Below are positions 18,914 through 28,432 of a DNA stretch of 64,000 bases, one piece after another. The stretch is taken from assembly GCF_019084545.1 (NCBI RefSeq), contig NZ_JAHREP010000002.1, positions 200,890-264,889 on the forward strand, given 5' to 3'. How positions within the stretch are numbered: position 1 is the stretch's first letter; each line of letters opens with the position of its first letter. The DNA is from Marinobacterium ramblicola. Lineage in GTDB: Bacteria > Pseudomonadota > Gammaproteobacteria > Pseudomonadales > Balneatricaceae. The notes under the pieces were generated by a model. It was given only the letters and a program-made list of their open reading frames with translations. It was not told where the DNA came from and made no database searches. A program made the position numbers and the translations under genes.

Positions 18914-21007
18914 ATGCTTGAATATTCGGTGCTAAATCCGAAACGACGAGATTCTGTTGAGCGGTATATTCGATCCATAGGCCGCTACTATGTCATATCT
19001 GTCGTGATAATGAGCCTGCTGATCGGCGGGACCTATCTTATCGTCAAAGCTGCGCTGGATCGTAACGCCATCCAGCAGGAGATCAGTTTTTTTACCAATC
19101 AGCAGTTCATCCGTTTTCAACAGCTAGCCAACCAGACGCGGTCGCTGATGCGTGCGTCGGCGGACGCGACGCTGCCCGATTACATACTGGAGTCGATGGA
19201 GGGGGAGATAAAGGGTAAGGCTGATTCGGTCCGGCAGACCATGTCGCAGTTAGAGAGTATGCAGCAGCAGTTGGACGGCAGCATGCTGGAGCGGTTCAAG
19301 AGTGAAGATGTCGAGTATGAGCGCTTGCGTGCCGATCTGAACCGTCAGATCGGTGATTTTCTCGAACGGGTGGGGCGTGTGGTGGAAGCGAGTCGGGACG
19401 AGCGGATGCGTCGCTATTCGTTCTGGGGGCCGATCGACTTTGCCGTGTCTGCCGACAGTCAGTTCATGCGTCAGTTTTACGAGTTGGTGTTGAACGCTCA
19501 TCGTCGCAGCGGTGCAGCTGTCGATAACGCGATGCTGATCAGCACCCTGCTGTTGTCGATTCTGGCGGCTCTGCTGATTCTGGCTGCGCTGTTCCTGTTT
19601 TCGCCGTTGTTGACTCGCTTGCGTAACGAGCATCATCGCAAGATGGAGTTCGAACAGCGGTTGACCCATTTGGCGCAGACCGATGCGTTGACCGCATTGA
19701 AGAACCGCGCCTTTTTCAACGATGCATTGCGAGAGCTGCTTAGACGCTTCCGTGAGGAGGACGAAGGGTTCTCGATGCTGCTGATCGACCTTGATCACTT
19801 CAAAACGATCAATGACAACTTCGGCCACCCGGCGGGCGATGCCACGCTGCGCCATGTGGCGGGGGCCTTCCAGAGGAGTTGCCGGGGGCGGGATATCATC
19901 ACCCGGCTGGGAGGGGATGAGTTCGCGGTGCTGCTGCCGGGCCTTGTGGATGCCGGCAAGTTGAAGGCCGTAGCGGACCGGATTGTCGAGGCTATCGGTG
20001 ATGAGTTCCGGTTCGAGCAGCATACGCTGTCGTTGTCGGCGAGTATCGGCGGGGCGATCGTGCCGAGCCATGCGACGGACGAGGCTGGCCTGGTGCGTAT
20101 CGTCGACCTGGCGCTCTATGAGGCGAAAGCCAGTCGTAACGGGGTAGTGATCTTCGACGAGGAGACGTTGGCAACCCAGTTGAAACAGACCGAGTTGGCT
20201 GCGGCGCTGGTCGGTGCCGCCGAGCGTAACGAGTTCGTGGTGTTCTACCAGCCCAAGGTTGGGGTCGATTCCGGCGAGCATCTGGGGTTCGAGGCGCTGG
20301 TGCGCTGGAACCACCCCTCGCTCGGCATTTTGGCGCCGGGCGCGTTCCTGCCGCTGCTGGACGGCACCGGCTTGATCCGCGAGATGACACGCGCCGTCGT
20401 GCGCGGGGTATGCCGCGACATCAAGGCGTGGAAAGCGGCGGGGCTGAACCCGGGGCCGGTGGCGATCAACGTGCCGGAGGAGCTGCTGGTCAGCGATCAG
20501 GGGGTCGGTATCTTCACCTCCGCGCTCGATGAGTTCGGTCTGGCGTGGCGCGATATCGCGGTGGAGGTGACGGAGGATGTGTTCCTCAATCGCTATGCCG
20601 AGCGGATGTTCGAGTCGATTACGCGTTTCCGCCGCAAGGGTGTGCCGGTGTCGCTCGATGACTTCGGTACCGGTTTTGCGTCGCTGGTCCACCTGCGCGA
20701 TTTCCCGTTCGACGAGTTGAAGATCGACCGCGGCTTCGTGTCGGATATCGGCGTCGATACGCGCTCCGAGCAGATTGTCCGCACCATCGTCGACCTGGCC
20801 CGTAACCTGGGCAAGGCGTGCGTGGCCGAGGGGATCGAGACCGAGACACAGCTCCGCTTTCTGCAGCAACTCGGTTGCAGGGTGGGGCAGGGTTATCTGT
20901 TTGCGAAGCCGCTTCCGGCGCGCGAGGCCACAGAGTGGCTCGCGGCCGATCGCTCTCGTGTGATCGATGGCGATGCTGGGGCGCTTGTGGGGTGTCCAGT
21001 GCAATGA
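18914..21007 (+). CDS. Membrane GGDEF-EAL c-di-GMP enzyme
   Basis: 697 residues. TM1 (about 24-46), a helical periplasmic domain (about 47-205), TM2 (about 206-232), GGDEF with LIDLDHFKTIND and intact RLGGDEF, then EAL with FEALVRW, DDFGTGFASL, ELKIDRGFV and AEGIET. INVPEE replaces the usual INLSP, but its Asn remains. Both activities look possible. It directly precedes a periplasmic binding protein gene, which may be its ligand receptor. The start codon is an ATG at 18914 with no strong ribosome site. Confidence 0.92.
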   Translation: MLEYSVLNPKRRDSVERYIRSIGRYYVISVVIMSLLIGGTYLIVKAALDRNAIQQEISFFTNQQFIRFQQLANQTRSLMRASADATLPDYILESMEGEIKGKADSVRQTMSQLESMQQQLDGSMLERFKSEDVEYERLRADLNRQIGDFLERVGRVVEASRDERMRRYSFWGPIDFAVSADSQFMRQFYELVLNAHRRSGAAVDNAMLISTLLLSILAALLILAALFLFSPLLTRLRNEHHRKMEFEQRLTHLAQTDALTALKNRAFFNDALRELLRRFREEDEGFSMLLIDLDHFKTINDNFGHPAGDATLRHVAGAFQRSCRGRDIITRLGGDEFAVLLPGLVDAGKLKAVADRIVEAIGDEFRFEQHTLSLSASIGGAIVPSHATDEAGLVRIVDLALYEAKASRNGVVIFDEETLATQLKQTELAAALVGAAERNEFVVFYQPKVGVDSGEHLGFEALVRWNHPSLGILAPGAFLPLLDGTGLIREMTRAVVRGVCRDIKAWKAAGLNPGPVAINVPEELLVSDQGVGIFTSALDEFGLAWRDIAVEVTEDVFLNRYAERMFESITRFRRKGVPVSLDDFGTGFASLVHLRDFPFDELKIDRGFVSDIGVDTRSEQIVRTIVDLARNLGKACVAEGIETETQLRFLQQLGCRVGQGYLFAKPLPAREATEWLAADRSRVIDGDAGALVGCPVQ

Positions 21008-21026
21008 CGAAAGGAGATCAGTGGAT

Positions 21027-22277
21027 ATGAACAGGTTTTCGGCGGCTCTTCTGTTTTTGGTTGCACTGACGCGTGCCGCCACGCCGCTGCAGGCATCGGA
21101 GGCGCAGGGCAAGTCGGTCGATGTCGTGCATTTCTGGGTATCGAAGAGCGAAGCGGCGGCGCTGGACGTGTTCCGGCAGGACTGGATCCGCATGGGCAAT
21201 CGCTGGATCGATCTGCCCGCCGAGAACAAGGTGGCGGTGCAGCGGATCGTCAGTGACCGGGTCGCCGGCGGTTACCCGCCCGCGGTCATGCAGTGGAATG
21301 CCAACGAGGGCGCCCGCGAACTGCCGGCCATGGGCGTGTTGCAGGATATCGAACTGGTGGCGCAACTGCAGAAGTGGCGTGAAGTGTTGCCCCCCTTCGT
21401 GCTCGATCGGATCAGCTACCGGGACAGGATCTACTTTGCGCCGACCAATATCCATGCCGAGAACTGGCTCTGGACCAGCCAGACCCTGTTCGATGAACTG
21501 GGTCTGGCCACTCCCACCACCTGGGATGAGATCTTCGTTGCCGCGGAACGTATGCAGGCGGCCGGGAAACGGCCTCTTGCGCTGGGCTCGGGAGCCTGGG
21601 AGGTATCGCTGCTGTTCAACGATATCATGTATCACAAGATGGGTGCCGAGGGGTATGCACGGATCATCGGTGCCGATGCCGAGGCGGTGCTGGATCCGCG
21701 CATGCTGGAGGCGCTCGACATGCTGCGCCGCCTGTCGCGCTATGCGGAGTCCGCGCAGGAGCGCAGCGGGAAGACCTGGGCCGATGCCTCGGCAATGGTC
21801 GGTCGGGGCGAGGCCGGTATGCAGTTCATGGGTGACTGGGCGAAGGGTGAGCTGCTCCATCGCGGGTTCGAGGTCGACGAGGATTTCGGCTGCGCCCTGG
21901 TACCGGGAACCTCCATCGCCTATTTCATGGTGATCGATGCCTTCGCCTTTCCGTTGCTCAATCGCGAGGGTGGTGCCGATGCGCAGCAGGCGTTTGCCGG
22001 GGTGCTGCTGGATCGTACCAACCAAGTCGAGTTCAGTCATATCAAGGGTTCCCTGCCGGTGCGGACCGATGTGGATCCGACCGGTCTTGATCGCTGCGGC
22101 CGGATCGGTCTGGCGCAACTGATCAACGACGATCGCCGGGTCAGTGCCCAGTCGATGGCGATGCCGTCGCAGATGTCGGAGGGCTGGATCGGGGTGCTGG
22201 GCGACTTTTTCAACGACCCGAGCATGAGCAGCGAGAGCGCCCGGCAGCGTCTGTACGAGGTGGTCAAGCAGGGCTGA
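21027..22277 (+). CDS. Periplasmic solute-binding protein (sugar-type, family 1)
   Basis: 416 residues from the ATG at 21027; a GTG two codons earlier (21021) is closer to the AAGGAG at 21011-21016 and could be the true start. A signal peptide (SAALLFLVALTRAATPLQA) precedes a family 1 extracellular binding protein fold (VDVVHFWVSKSEAAALDVF, FAPTNIHAENWLWTSQTLFDELG, GEAGMQFMGDWAKGEL). These normally deliver sugars to ABC permeases, but none is encoded here. It lies 19 bp after the GGDEF-EAL gene, which suggests a sensory role. Confidence 0.9.
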   Translation: MNRFSAALLFLVALTRAATPLQASEAQGKSVDVVHFWVSKSEAAALDVFRQDWIRMGNRWIDLPAENKVAVQRIVSDRVAGGYPPAVMQWNANEGARELPAMGVLQDIELVAQLQKWREVLPPFVLDRISYRDRIYFAPTNIHAENWLWTSQTLFDELGLATPTTWDEIFVAAERMQAAGKRPLALGSGAWEVSLLFNDIMYHKMGAEGYARIIGADAEAVLDPRMLEALDMLRRLSRYAESAQERSGKTWADASAMVGRGEAGMQFMGDWAKGELLHRGFEVDEDFGCALVPGTSIAYFMVIDAFAFPLLNREGGADAQQAFAGVLLDRTNQVEFSHIKGSLPVRTDVDPTGLDRCGRIGLAQLINDDRRVSAQSMAMPSQMSEGWIGVLGDFFNDPSMSSESARQRLYEVVKQG

Positions 22278-22476
22278 GCCGATTGCGTGCTGTCGAATAA
22301 TAGTCTTCCAAGTTGCTGCCGGGTTGAAAATCTGGTCATAGTACGCAGAAGGTGTTGTGCTATGGGTTTATCTTTAGGATACCGGGCTTAGGGATTTTTC
22401 CCGCATGGGAGTGGTCTTACTTCCATTTGCCGGCACTGAGGGCATGATATTGCTATCGATTTTGTGGAGATTTGCT

Positions 22477-23667
22477 GTGCACCGTTTCCTCCTACTGACG
22501 TTGCTTCTCCTGTCGTTGTCGGGCTGTTCAAACATGCAGACCGGTGATGTGCTTGGACGCCCTGCGGAATGGCTCGGCAATTGGGGGGCCTCCGAGCGTG
22601 AGGACGCCTACGACCTCGAGGTCAAGCAGCTGTTTGACCAGCCCTATATCGATCCCCTGACGCGCTATCTTGAGCGCTATCGAAATGACGAGTCTCGTGC
22701 CGCTCATCTACAGCGGGTGCTGGATGAGCGCAACCAGCGCTGTCGCCAGATCGCCGACAAATATGCCAATCGCCCGCTGAACGTGAAGACGCTGGAGCAA
22801 TACCGCAGTGGTTACAGTTACTCCTGCCCTCAGCAGGTCGAAGCCTTTGCCGGCCGTTTGCAGCAGGCGACCGAGAGCGGTGAGGTAGAACAGGTGACGA
22901 CGCCGGTCGAGCCCGCGGCCGAGATCGCCTGGAGCGGCCAGCTGGCACAGCAACTCAATGACTGCTACCTGCTGACCACCATCGGTAATTTCAGCGCTGC
23001 GCGCGCCGCCTGCACGACGCCGGCGGAAAAGGGCGATCCCCGAGCGCAGTACAATATGGCGTTGATCGCCCGCTCCTTGACCCAATACGACGAGGCGCTG
23101 AACTGGGCGCATCTGGCGGCCAAGCATAGCGCCGAGGCCCGTTATCTGCTCGGCCAACTGTACGAGGCGGGGCAGGGGGTTGAAGAGGACGAGATCAACG
23201 CATTGACCTGGTATCGGGACGCCGCGGAACAGGGTAATGCATCGGCTCAGTATCGGGTAGGGCGCTTTCTCTACGAGGGGCGAGGCGTCGAGCAGAACCT
23301 GGGTGCCGCCATGGGCTGGTATGAGCGTGCCGCGGCGCAGGGGCAGGCCGAAGCCCAACTGGCACTTGGGGACATGCTGCTGCAGGGTGAGGGGGTGCCG
23401 CCCGACCCGGCGCAGGGGCGGTTTTGGGTGCTCAGGGCCGCACGGCAGGGGTTGGCCGAGGCCCAGTTGCGTCTCGGTGAGCTGGCGGAGCAAGCGGACA
23501 ATACCCTGTCGAACCGGGCCGAAGCGGCGGTCTGGTATGAGCTGGCTGGTCAGAATGGGCTGCAGCCCGGCACGATTCGAGCGCAGAAACTACGGGTCGA
23601 GATCGCGGCGGAAACCCTGCAGGACGCCCGGGTCAGGGTGCGGCGCGCCCTGGAGGGAGGTCGCTGA
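22477..23667 (+). CDS. Sel1-repeat lipoprotein
   Basis: 396 residues from the GTG at 22477, which has GGAG 7 nt upstream and yields a clean lipoprotein signal (LLLSLSGC). At least four Sel1-like repeats occupy about 180-360 (ARYLLGQLYEAGQGVEEDE, AQYRVGRFLYEGRGVEQN, AQLALGDMLLQGEGVPPD). Sel1 proteins act as scaffolds for protein-protein contacts. The stop overlaps the ATG of the Cache-GGDEF-EAL gene by one base, linking it to c-di-GMP signalling. Partners unknown. Confidence 0.87.
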   Translation: MHRFLLLTLLLLSLSGCSNMQTGDVLGRPAEWLGNWGASEREDAYDLEVKQLFDQPYIDPLTRYLERYRNDESRAAHLQRVLDERNQRCRQIADKYANRPLNVKTLEQYRSGYSYSCPQQVEAFAGRLQQATESGEVEQVTTPVEPAAEIAWSGQLAQQLNDCYLLTTIGNFSAARAACTTPAEKGDPRAQYNMALIARSLTQYDEALNWAHLAAKHSAEARYLLGQLYEAGQGVEEDEINALTWYRDAAEQGNASAQYRVGRFLYEGRGVEQNLGAAMGWYERAAAQGQAEAQLALGDMLLQGEGVPPDPAQGRFWVLRAARQGLAEAQLRLGELAEQADNTLSNRAEAAVWYELAGQNGLQPGTIRAQKLRVEIAAETLQDARVRVRRALEGGR

Positions 23668-26045
23668 TGCCGATCAGTCGTGCGCGAAAGCTGCGTCGCT
23701 GGATGCGGGGGCTGAGCGACGTTGCGCAGGCATCGTCGAAACGCTCGATCAAATGGCTGCTACTGCTGCTGGTGGCACTGTTCGTGGCCGGCATGTGGAT
23801 TCTCTCCTCGCTCAATCTCAACTATTCGCAGCGGGCGTTGGCCGATCTGAGGCGGGCTGAGATCGAGGAGATCTTCCTGGCCAATCTGAATCAGATCGTT
23901 TCCCGCCAGCACGTGTTCGGCCTCTACACCGAGGGTCTCGCCCGATTTGGCGAAACCACCTACGCGCTGGCCGGCGACGAGTTGAAGCCTCGGCTTGAAA
24001 CGGCGATGAAGTCGATGCTGCAGGACTTTGTCGGTGTCGCCGGGATCGGAGTCTGGTTCGAGAAGGATCGACTGCCGGCTGGCGCACGGGATTACACCCC
24101 TTACCTGTTTGCCGGCCACGATGCGGAGGTGGGATCGCGCACCTCCGGCCTTGCTGCGGGGAGTGACTACCGGCAGCAACCCTGGTTCCAGATGGTGATG
24201 ACACCGGAGCGGCTGCAGAAGCTGGCGCCGAAACAGATGTTTTGGACGCCGGTCTACTACAGCGAACAGACGGATACCGCGGTGCTGACCATCATCAGTC
24301 CGATGTTTACCGACGATGGCCGTTTATTGGGCATGGTCACAACCGACTGGGAGGCGGAGCAGATCATCGATCTGGTCAGCCGTGTCGAGGTGACGCAAAA
24401 CAGCTTTTCCTTCCTGATCGACAGCAACAATCGCAAGCTGTCGAGTCTCAGCCGTAGCGGCGATCCGCTGCACGCGCAACACGTAATGGATGCCCTGGTA
24501 GCGCAGAGTCCGAGCTATGTGGCGCCGGATTACAATGCGCTGATCACCAGCCAGACCACGGAAAAGAGCCTGGAGTCCAGCGTGTTGGAGGTCGACGGGC
24601 TCACCTATTCGCTGTATCTGGCCGGAACACCGGCTGGCATGAGCTTCGGTATCGGCGTACCGCAGGAGGAGATCGACGCCGTGCTGGTGCCGATGCGGGA
24701 CAGCAACTACCGCATTCTGACCATCACCGGCCTGGTGATACTGCTGCTCTCCGGCTATCTGGTGTACCGCATATCGGAGCTGGTGAAAGAGCTGCAGGCA
24801 TCCTATACCGATCCCTTGACCGGTCTGCCCAATCGCGCACGCCTGTTGCAGGATCTGAATCGAGCCGCCGACGGTACCCTGATGCTGATCAACCTCGACC
24901 GTTTCAAGGAGATCAACAGCCTGTTCGGTCACCGTTGCGGCGATCAGGTTATACAGACCATGAGCGAACGGCTGCAGCAGTTCGCCCGGGTGCATAAGAT
25001 ATGGCCGGGTGCCCGTCTGTACCGGCTGCAGGGCGATGAGTTTGCACTCTTTGGTCCGAACACCGAGGAGGATACGCAGGATCTACTGCAGCGTTACAGC
25101 GAATTTTTGCAGGATCAGCAGCTGGTATGGCAGGAGCAGGAACTCAATGTCGACGCTACCCTGGGCATCGCCAATGCCGGTGACAAGGGCCGTGGGCGGC
25201 TGGACAGCCTGCTCAGCCAGGCGACGGTCGCACTGCGCCAGGCGCGTTTGCAGGGACGCAACTTCCACACCTACGACTCCGAGCAGGGGGTCGAGCAGGC
25301 GTATGAACAGAATCTGGTGTGGGCGCGCAGGGTCAAGGATGCACTGCAGGCAAACCGGTTCGAGCCCTGGTTTCAACCGATACTGGATAATCGAAGCGGC
25401 AAGATCGCCAAGTACGAGTGCCTGGTGCGGATGATCGATGCCGAGGGCAACACGGTGGGACCCGGATTGTTTCTCGGCGTGGCGCACCGGTTGCGACTGG
25501 GGCGGCAGATCACCCGGATCATGGTGGACAAGTGTTTTAATGCCTTCGCTGACCGCAGCATCGAGTTCTCCATCAATCTGGCCTACTCCGACATGATGGA
25601 CGCCGAGCTGACCGCTTATATCTGCCGGCGGTTGCAGGAGACAGGGGTTGGTCCGCGGGTGATATTCGAGCTGCTCGAGTCCGACGGTATCGAGAATTAC
25701 GACGAGATCCGCCAGTTTATCGACCAGGTCAAAGCCTATGGCTGCCGCATTGCGATCGATGACTTCGGGACCGGTTATTCTAACTTCGAGCATCTGCTGC
25801 GGCTGAATGTGGATCTGATCAAGATCGATGGCAGCCTGATCCGCCATCTGCACCAAGACCGCACCGCCTACCTGGTCACCCAGGGGATCGTCCAGTTCGC
25901 ACGCAGCCTGGGGATCGGCACCGTGGCCGAGTTCGTGCACTGCGAGGCGGTGCAGCAGCAGGTGCTGGCGCTGGGTGTCGATTTTTCTCAGGGCGAGTTT
26001 GTCAGTATGCCCGCTCCCGATCTGGTTCAGGGCCACGCTGCCTGA
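23667..26045 (+). CDS. Cache-GGDEF-EAL membrane protein with altered GGDEF motif
   Basis: 792 residues. TM1 (about 29-48), a large periplasmic double-Cache-like domain (about 50-345, with DYRQQPWFQ and VYYSEQTDTAVLTIISPM), TM2 (about 350-370), then GGDEF and EAL. The GGDEF signature reads RLQGDEF and the EAL reads YECLVRM, but the other EAL catalytic positions remain (INLAYSD, FELLESD, IDDFGTGYSNF, LIKIDG, AEF). A phosphodiesterase with a regulatory GGDEF domain is the likeliest reading. Translationally coupled to the Sel1 lipoprotein. Confidence 0.92.
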   Translation: MPISRARKLRRWMRGLSDVAQASSKRSIKWLLLLLVALFVAGMWILSSLNLNYSQRALADLRRAEIEEIFLANLNQIVSRQHVFGLYTEGLARFGETTYALAGDELKPRLETAMKSMLQDFVGVAGIGVWFEKDRLPAGARDYTPYLFAGHDAEVGSRTSGLAAGSDYRQQPWFQMVMTPERLQKLAPKQMFWTPVYYSEQTDTAVLTIISPMFTDDGRLLGMVTTDWEAEQIIDLVSRVEVTQNSFSFLIDSNNRKLSSLSRSGDPLHAQHVMDALVAQSPSYVAPDYNALITSQTTEKSLESSVLEVDGLTYSLYLAGTPAGMSFGIGVPQEEIDAVLVPMRDSNYRILTITGLVILLLSGYLVYRISELVKELQASYTDPLTGLPNRARLLQDLNRAADGTLMLINLDRFKEINSLFGHRCGDQVIQTMSERLQQFARVHKIWPGARLYRLQGDEFALFGPNTEEDTQDLLQRYSEFLQDQQLVWQEQELNVDATLGIANAGDKGRGRLDSLLSQATVALRQARLQGRNFHTYDSEQGVEQAYEQNLVWARRVKDALQANRFEPWFQPILDNRSGKIAKYECLVRMIDAEGNTVGPGLFLGVAHRLRLGRQITRIMVDKCFNAFADRSIEFSINLAYSDMMDAELTAYICRRLQETGVGPRVIFELLESDGIENYDEIRQFIDQVKAYGCRIAIDDFGTGYSNFEHLLRLNVDLIKIDGSLIRHLHQDRTAYLVTQGIVQFARSLGIGTVAEFVHCEAVQQQVLALGVDFSQGEFVSMPAPDLVQGHAA

Positions 26046-26162
26046 GCGGACCAGGTTGTCTTCCCGCTTTCCGTTGCCCATAGTCCCTGCCGGTTGTGGC
26101 GTTTATTTAACCGGTGGGGCTGCTATATTAGCCTGCTCGCATTTACTTAAGGGATGGAACAG

Positions 26163-27344
26163 ATGCTGCCGATAACGGTTTGGGGGCTGGCGCTAGGACA
26201 GGCGCTGTTGGTAACCGGCAATATCCTGCTGGTATCGGTCACGGCGCTGATCGGCCAGAAGATCGCTCCGGATCTGGGGCTGGCGACGCTGCCCGCGGCA
26301 CTGCAGTTCCTCGGTCTGATGAGCGCAACCCTGCCGGCGGCGCACCTGATGCGCTGGTTCGGGCGCAAGGTAGGGTTTCTGGCCGGCAACCTGATCGGTG
26401 TCGGTGGCGCGGTACTGTCCGCGTTGGCATTGGCGCAGGAGGCGTTCATGCTGTTCTGCCTCGGAACCTTCCTGCTCGGTATGGCGATCGGCGTGGGCCA
26501 GCAGTATCGCTTCGCCGCGATTGAGGGGTGCTCGCCGGCGCAGCATCCGAGGGCGATCGGTCTGGTGATGGGCGGCGGCGTGCTGGCCGCCATACTGGGG
26601 CCAAACCTGGCGGTCTGGTCGGGAGACCTGGCGCCGCAGAGTTCTTATCTTGGGGCGTTTTATGTCCTGATCGGCCTCTATCTGTTGACCACGCTGCTGA
26701 TTGCGTCGCTGCCGCTGCGGGCGCCGGATTACGCCGAGCAGCACGGTGAGATGCGGCCCTATCGGCAGCTGCTGAGCCAACCGGCGCTGGTGGCAGCGGT
26801 GACCGCCGGGGCGATCGGTTACGGGGTGATGGTGCTGGTGATGACCGCCACGCCTCTGGCGATGCAGGCCTGCGGTTTCGCCTTCGACAGTACCGCCAGC
26901 ATCATCCAGTGGCATGTGCTGGGGATGTTCCTGCCCTCGTTCTTCACCGGGCGGTTGATTACCCGTTTTGGCGATACCCGCATCATTCAGAGCGGTTGCC
27001 TGCTGTTGGTGGCCTGTGTGCTGCTCAATCAGTTCGGCGTCACCTATTGGCACTTCTGGTTCGCACTGGTGGCATTGGGTGTGGGCTGGAACTTCGCCTT
27101 CATCGGCGCCACAACGCTGCTGACCCACACCTACTACCCGGCGGAGAAGGCGCGGGTACAGGGGATGAACGATTTTCTGGTGTTCGGCTTTTCGACGCTG
27201 GGCGCGTTGCTGTCAGGGCATCTGCAGGCGTTGGTCGGTTGGGAGCGGTTGAATCTGCTGATGTTGCCGGCGATCGCGATCGCGATGCTGCTGGTATGGT
27301 GGAGTGCACACCGCCTGCGCGCGCAGGCGGTGGCGGCGAACTGA
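26163..27344 (+). CDS. MFS transporter
   Basis: 393 residues and 12 predicted membrane helices. Start taken at 26163 (MLPITVWGL) because AAGGGA lies 9 nt upstream; an ATG at 26154 abuts that site. The A-motif region appears as RWFGRKVGFLAGN, and a second-half counterpart as GRLITRFGDTRIIQSG. Substrate unknown. Convergent with the van operon: its stop is one base from the dctP stop. Confidence 0.85.
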   Translation: MLPITVWGLALGQALLVTGNILLVSVTALIGQKIAPDLGLATLPAALQFLGLMSATLPAAHLMRWFGRKVGFLAGNLIGVGGAVLSALALAQEAFMLFCLGTFLLGMAIGVGQQYRFAAIEGCSPAQHPRAIGLVMGGGVLAAILGPNLAVWSGDLAPQSSYLGAFYVLIGLYLLTTLLIASLPLRAPDYAEQHGEMRPYRQLLSQPALVAAVTAGAIGYGVMVLVMTATPLAMQACGFAFDSTASIIQWHVLGMFLPSFFTGRLITRFGDTRIIQSGCLLLVACVLLNQFGVTYWHFWFALVALGVGWNFAFIGATTLLTHTYYPAEKARVQGMNDFLVFGFSTLGALLSGHLQALVGWERLNLLMLPAIAIAMLLVWWSAHRLRAQAVAAN

Positions 27345-27345
27345 C

Positions 27346-28380
27346 TTATTCCAGTGGGCAGCTGTCGCTGAGTTCCTGTGCGCGAGCGTACACCTTGCGC
27401 GCCGGCAGCCCCTTGCCCTCGAGTTCGGTGAGTACCGCCTCGGTGGTCTCGTCGAGCACCGGTTTCCAAGCCGGGTTGTTGGCCCCACCCTCGACGGTGT
27501 AGATCTCCTGGCCCATATCGAGCGCCTGCTTGCGGCCAGTGATATCGGCGGCGTCGAAGTTAACGCCGGCGATCTTGGCCCAGGCCTGGCCGGAGGCTTC
27601 GTCGATCACCTGCTGCAGGTCGGCCGGCAGCGAGTTATACACATCCTTGTTCATGGTCACGATGAACGACAGCGAGTACAGACCGCCCACCTCGGTGTGG
27701 TAGGGGGTCAGCTCGTTCAGGCGGAAGGAGAGCTGGCCCTCCCAGGGGAACATGACGCCGTTGATCACGCCGCGCTGGGCCGCCTGGTAGGTTTCCGGTG
27801 CCGGCATGCCGACCGGTTGCGCGCCCAGGCGGGTGAGCATATCGCCGACCACGATGGTCGGACGGCGGATGCGCATCCCCTCCAGGTCGGCCGGTGTCTT
27901 CACCAGCTTGTCGGTGGTGTGCAGGTGGCCCTGACCATGGGCGAAGAAGAACAGCGGGTGGGTATCGGCATATTCGTCGGCCAGCAAACCTTCGTCATAC
28001 AGGCTCTGGATAACGCATGAGCCCTGTACCGCGGTCTTGACCACGCCGGGCAGCTCGATCACCTGGGTCAGCGGGAAGCGGTTGGCGGTGTAGCCCTGTA
28101 CCGTCGCCGTCATGTCCATGATCCGGTTTTTCACCGCGTCGTACTGCGCCGGTGGCTTGGCCAAGGTGGAGGAGGGGTAGATCTCGACCTTGATACGACC
28201 GCCCGATGCCTCCTCTACCTGGTCGGCCCAGGGCTGGAAAATGTTCTTCTGCGTGCCGGCGACGCTCGGCCATATATGGCCGAAGCGTAAGGTAACATCG
28301 GCAGCCTGAGAAGAGCTCGCGGCTCCCATCATCAAAACGGTTGACGCGGCGACTGCCACGCCCAGCTTTTTCAAGTTCAT
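27346..28380 (-). CDS. dctP: TRAP-transporter periplasmic binding protein, DctP family
   Basis: 344 residues with a signal peptide cut near SSQAADVTL. TRAP-DctP pattern: LRFGHIWPSVAGTQKNIFQPWADQVEEAS, seen at about 30-58, then IYPSSTLAKPPAQYDAV and LEGMRIRRPTIVVGDML with the binding-site arginine. AGGAAGG precedes the ATG. It follows vanB by 52 bp on the same strand, so it is likely the third gene of the van operon. DctQ and DctM membrane partners are absent from the window. Binding of a lignin-type aromatic acid is inferred from context. Confidence 0.9.
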   Translation of the reverse strand: MNLKKLGVAVAASTVLMMGAASSSQAADVTLRFGHIWPSVAGTQKNIFQPWADQVEEASGGRIKVEIYPSSTLAKPPAQYDAVKNRIMDMTATVQGYTANRFPLTQVIELPGVVKTAVQGSCVIQSLYDEGLLADEYADTHPLFFFAHGQGHLHTTDKLVKTPADLEGMRIRRPTIVVGDMLTRLGAQPVGMPAPETYQAAQRGVINGVMFPWEGQLSFRLNELTPYHTEVGGLYSLSFIVTMNKDVYNSLPADLQQVIDEASGQAWAKIAGVNFDAADITGRKQALDMGQEIYTVEGGANNPAWKPVLDETTEAVLTELEGKGLPARKVYARAQELSDSCPLE

Positions 28381-28432
28381 AGTGCCTTCCTGCGTTGTTT
28401 TTATTGGTTAACTTATTAAGTACGGCGAGGCG

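Noticed and set aside
19250..21229. 659-codon minus-strand open frame opposite the GGDEF-EAL gene
   Set aside because: Shadow of a well-supported plus-strand gene, with no domain or ribosome site.
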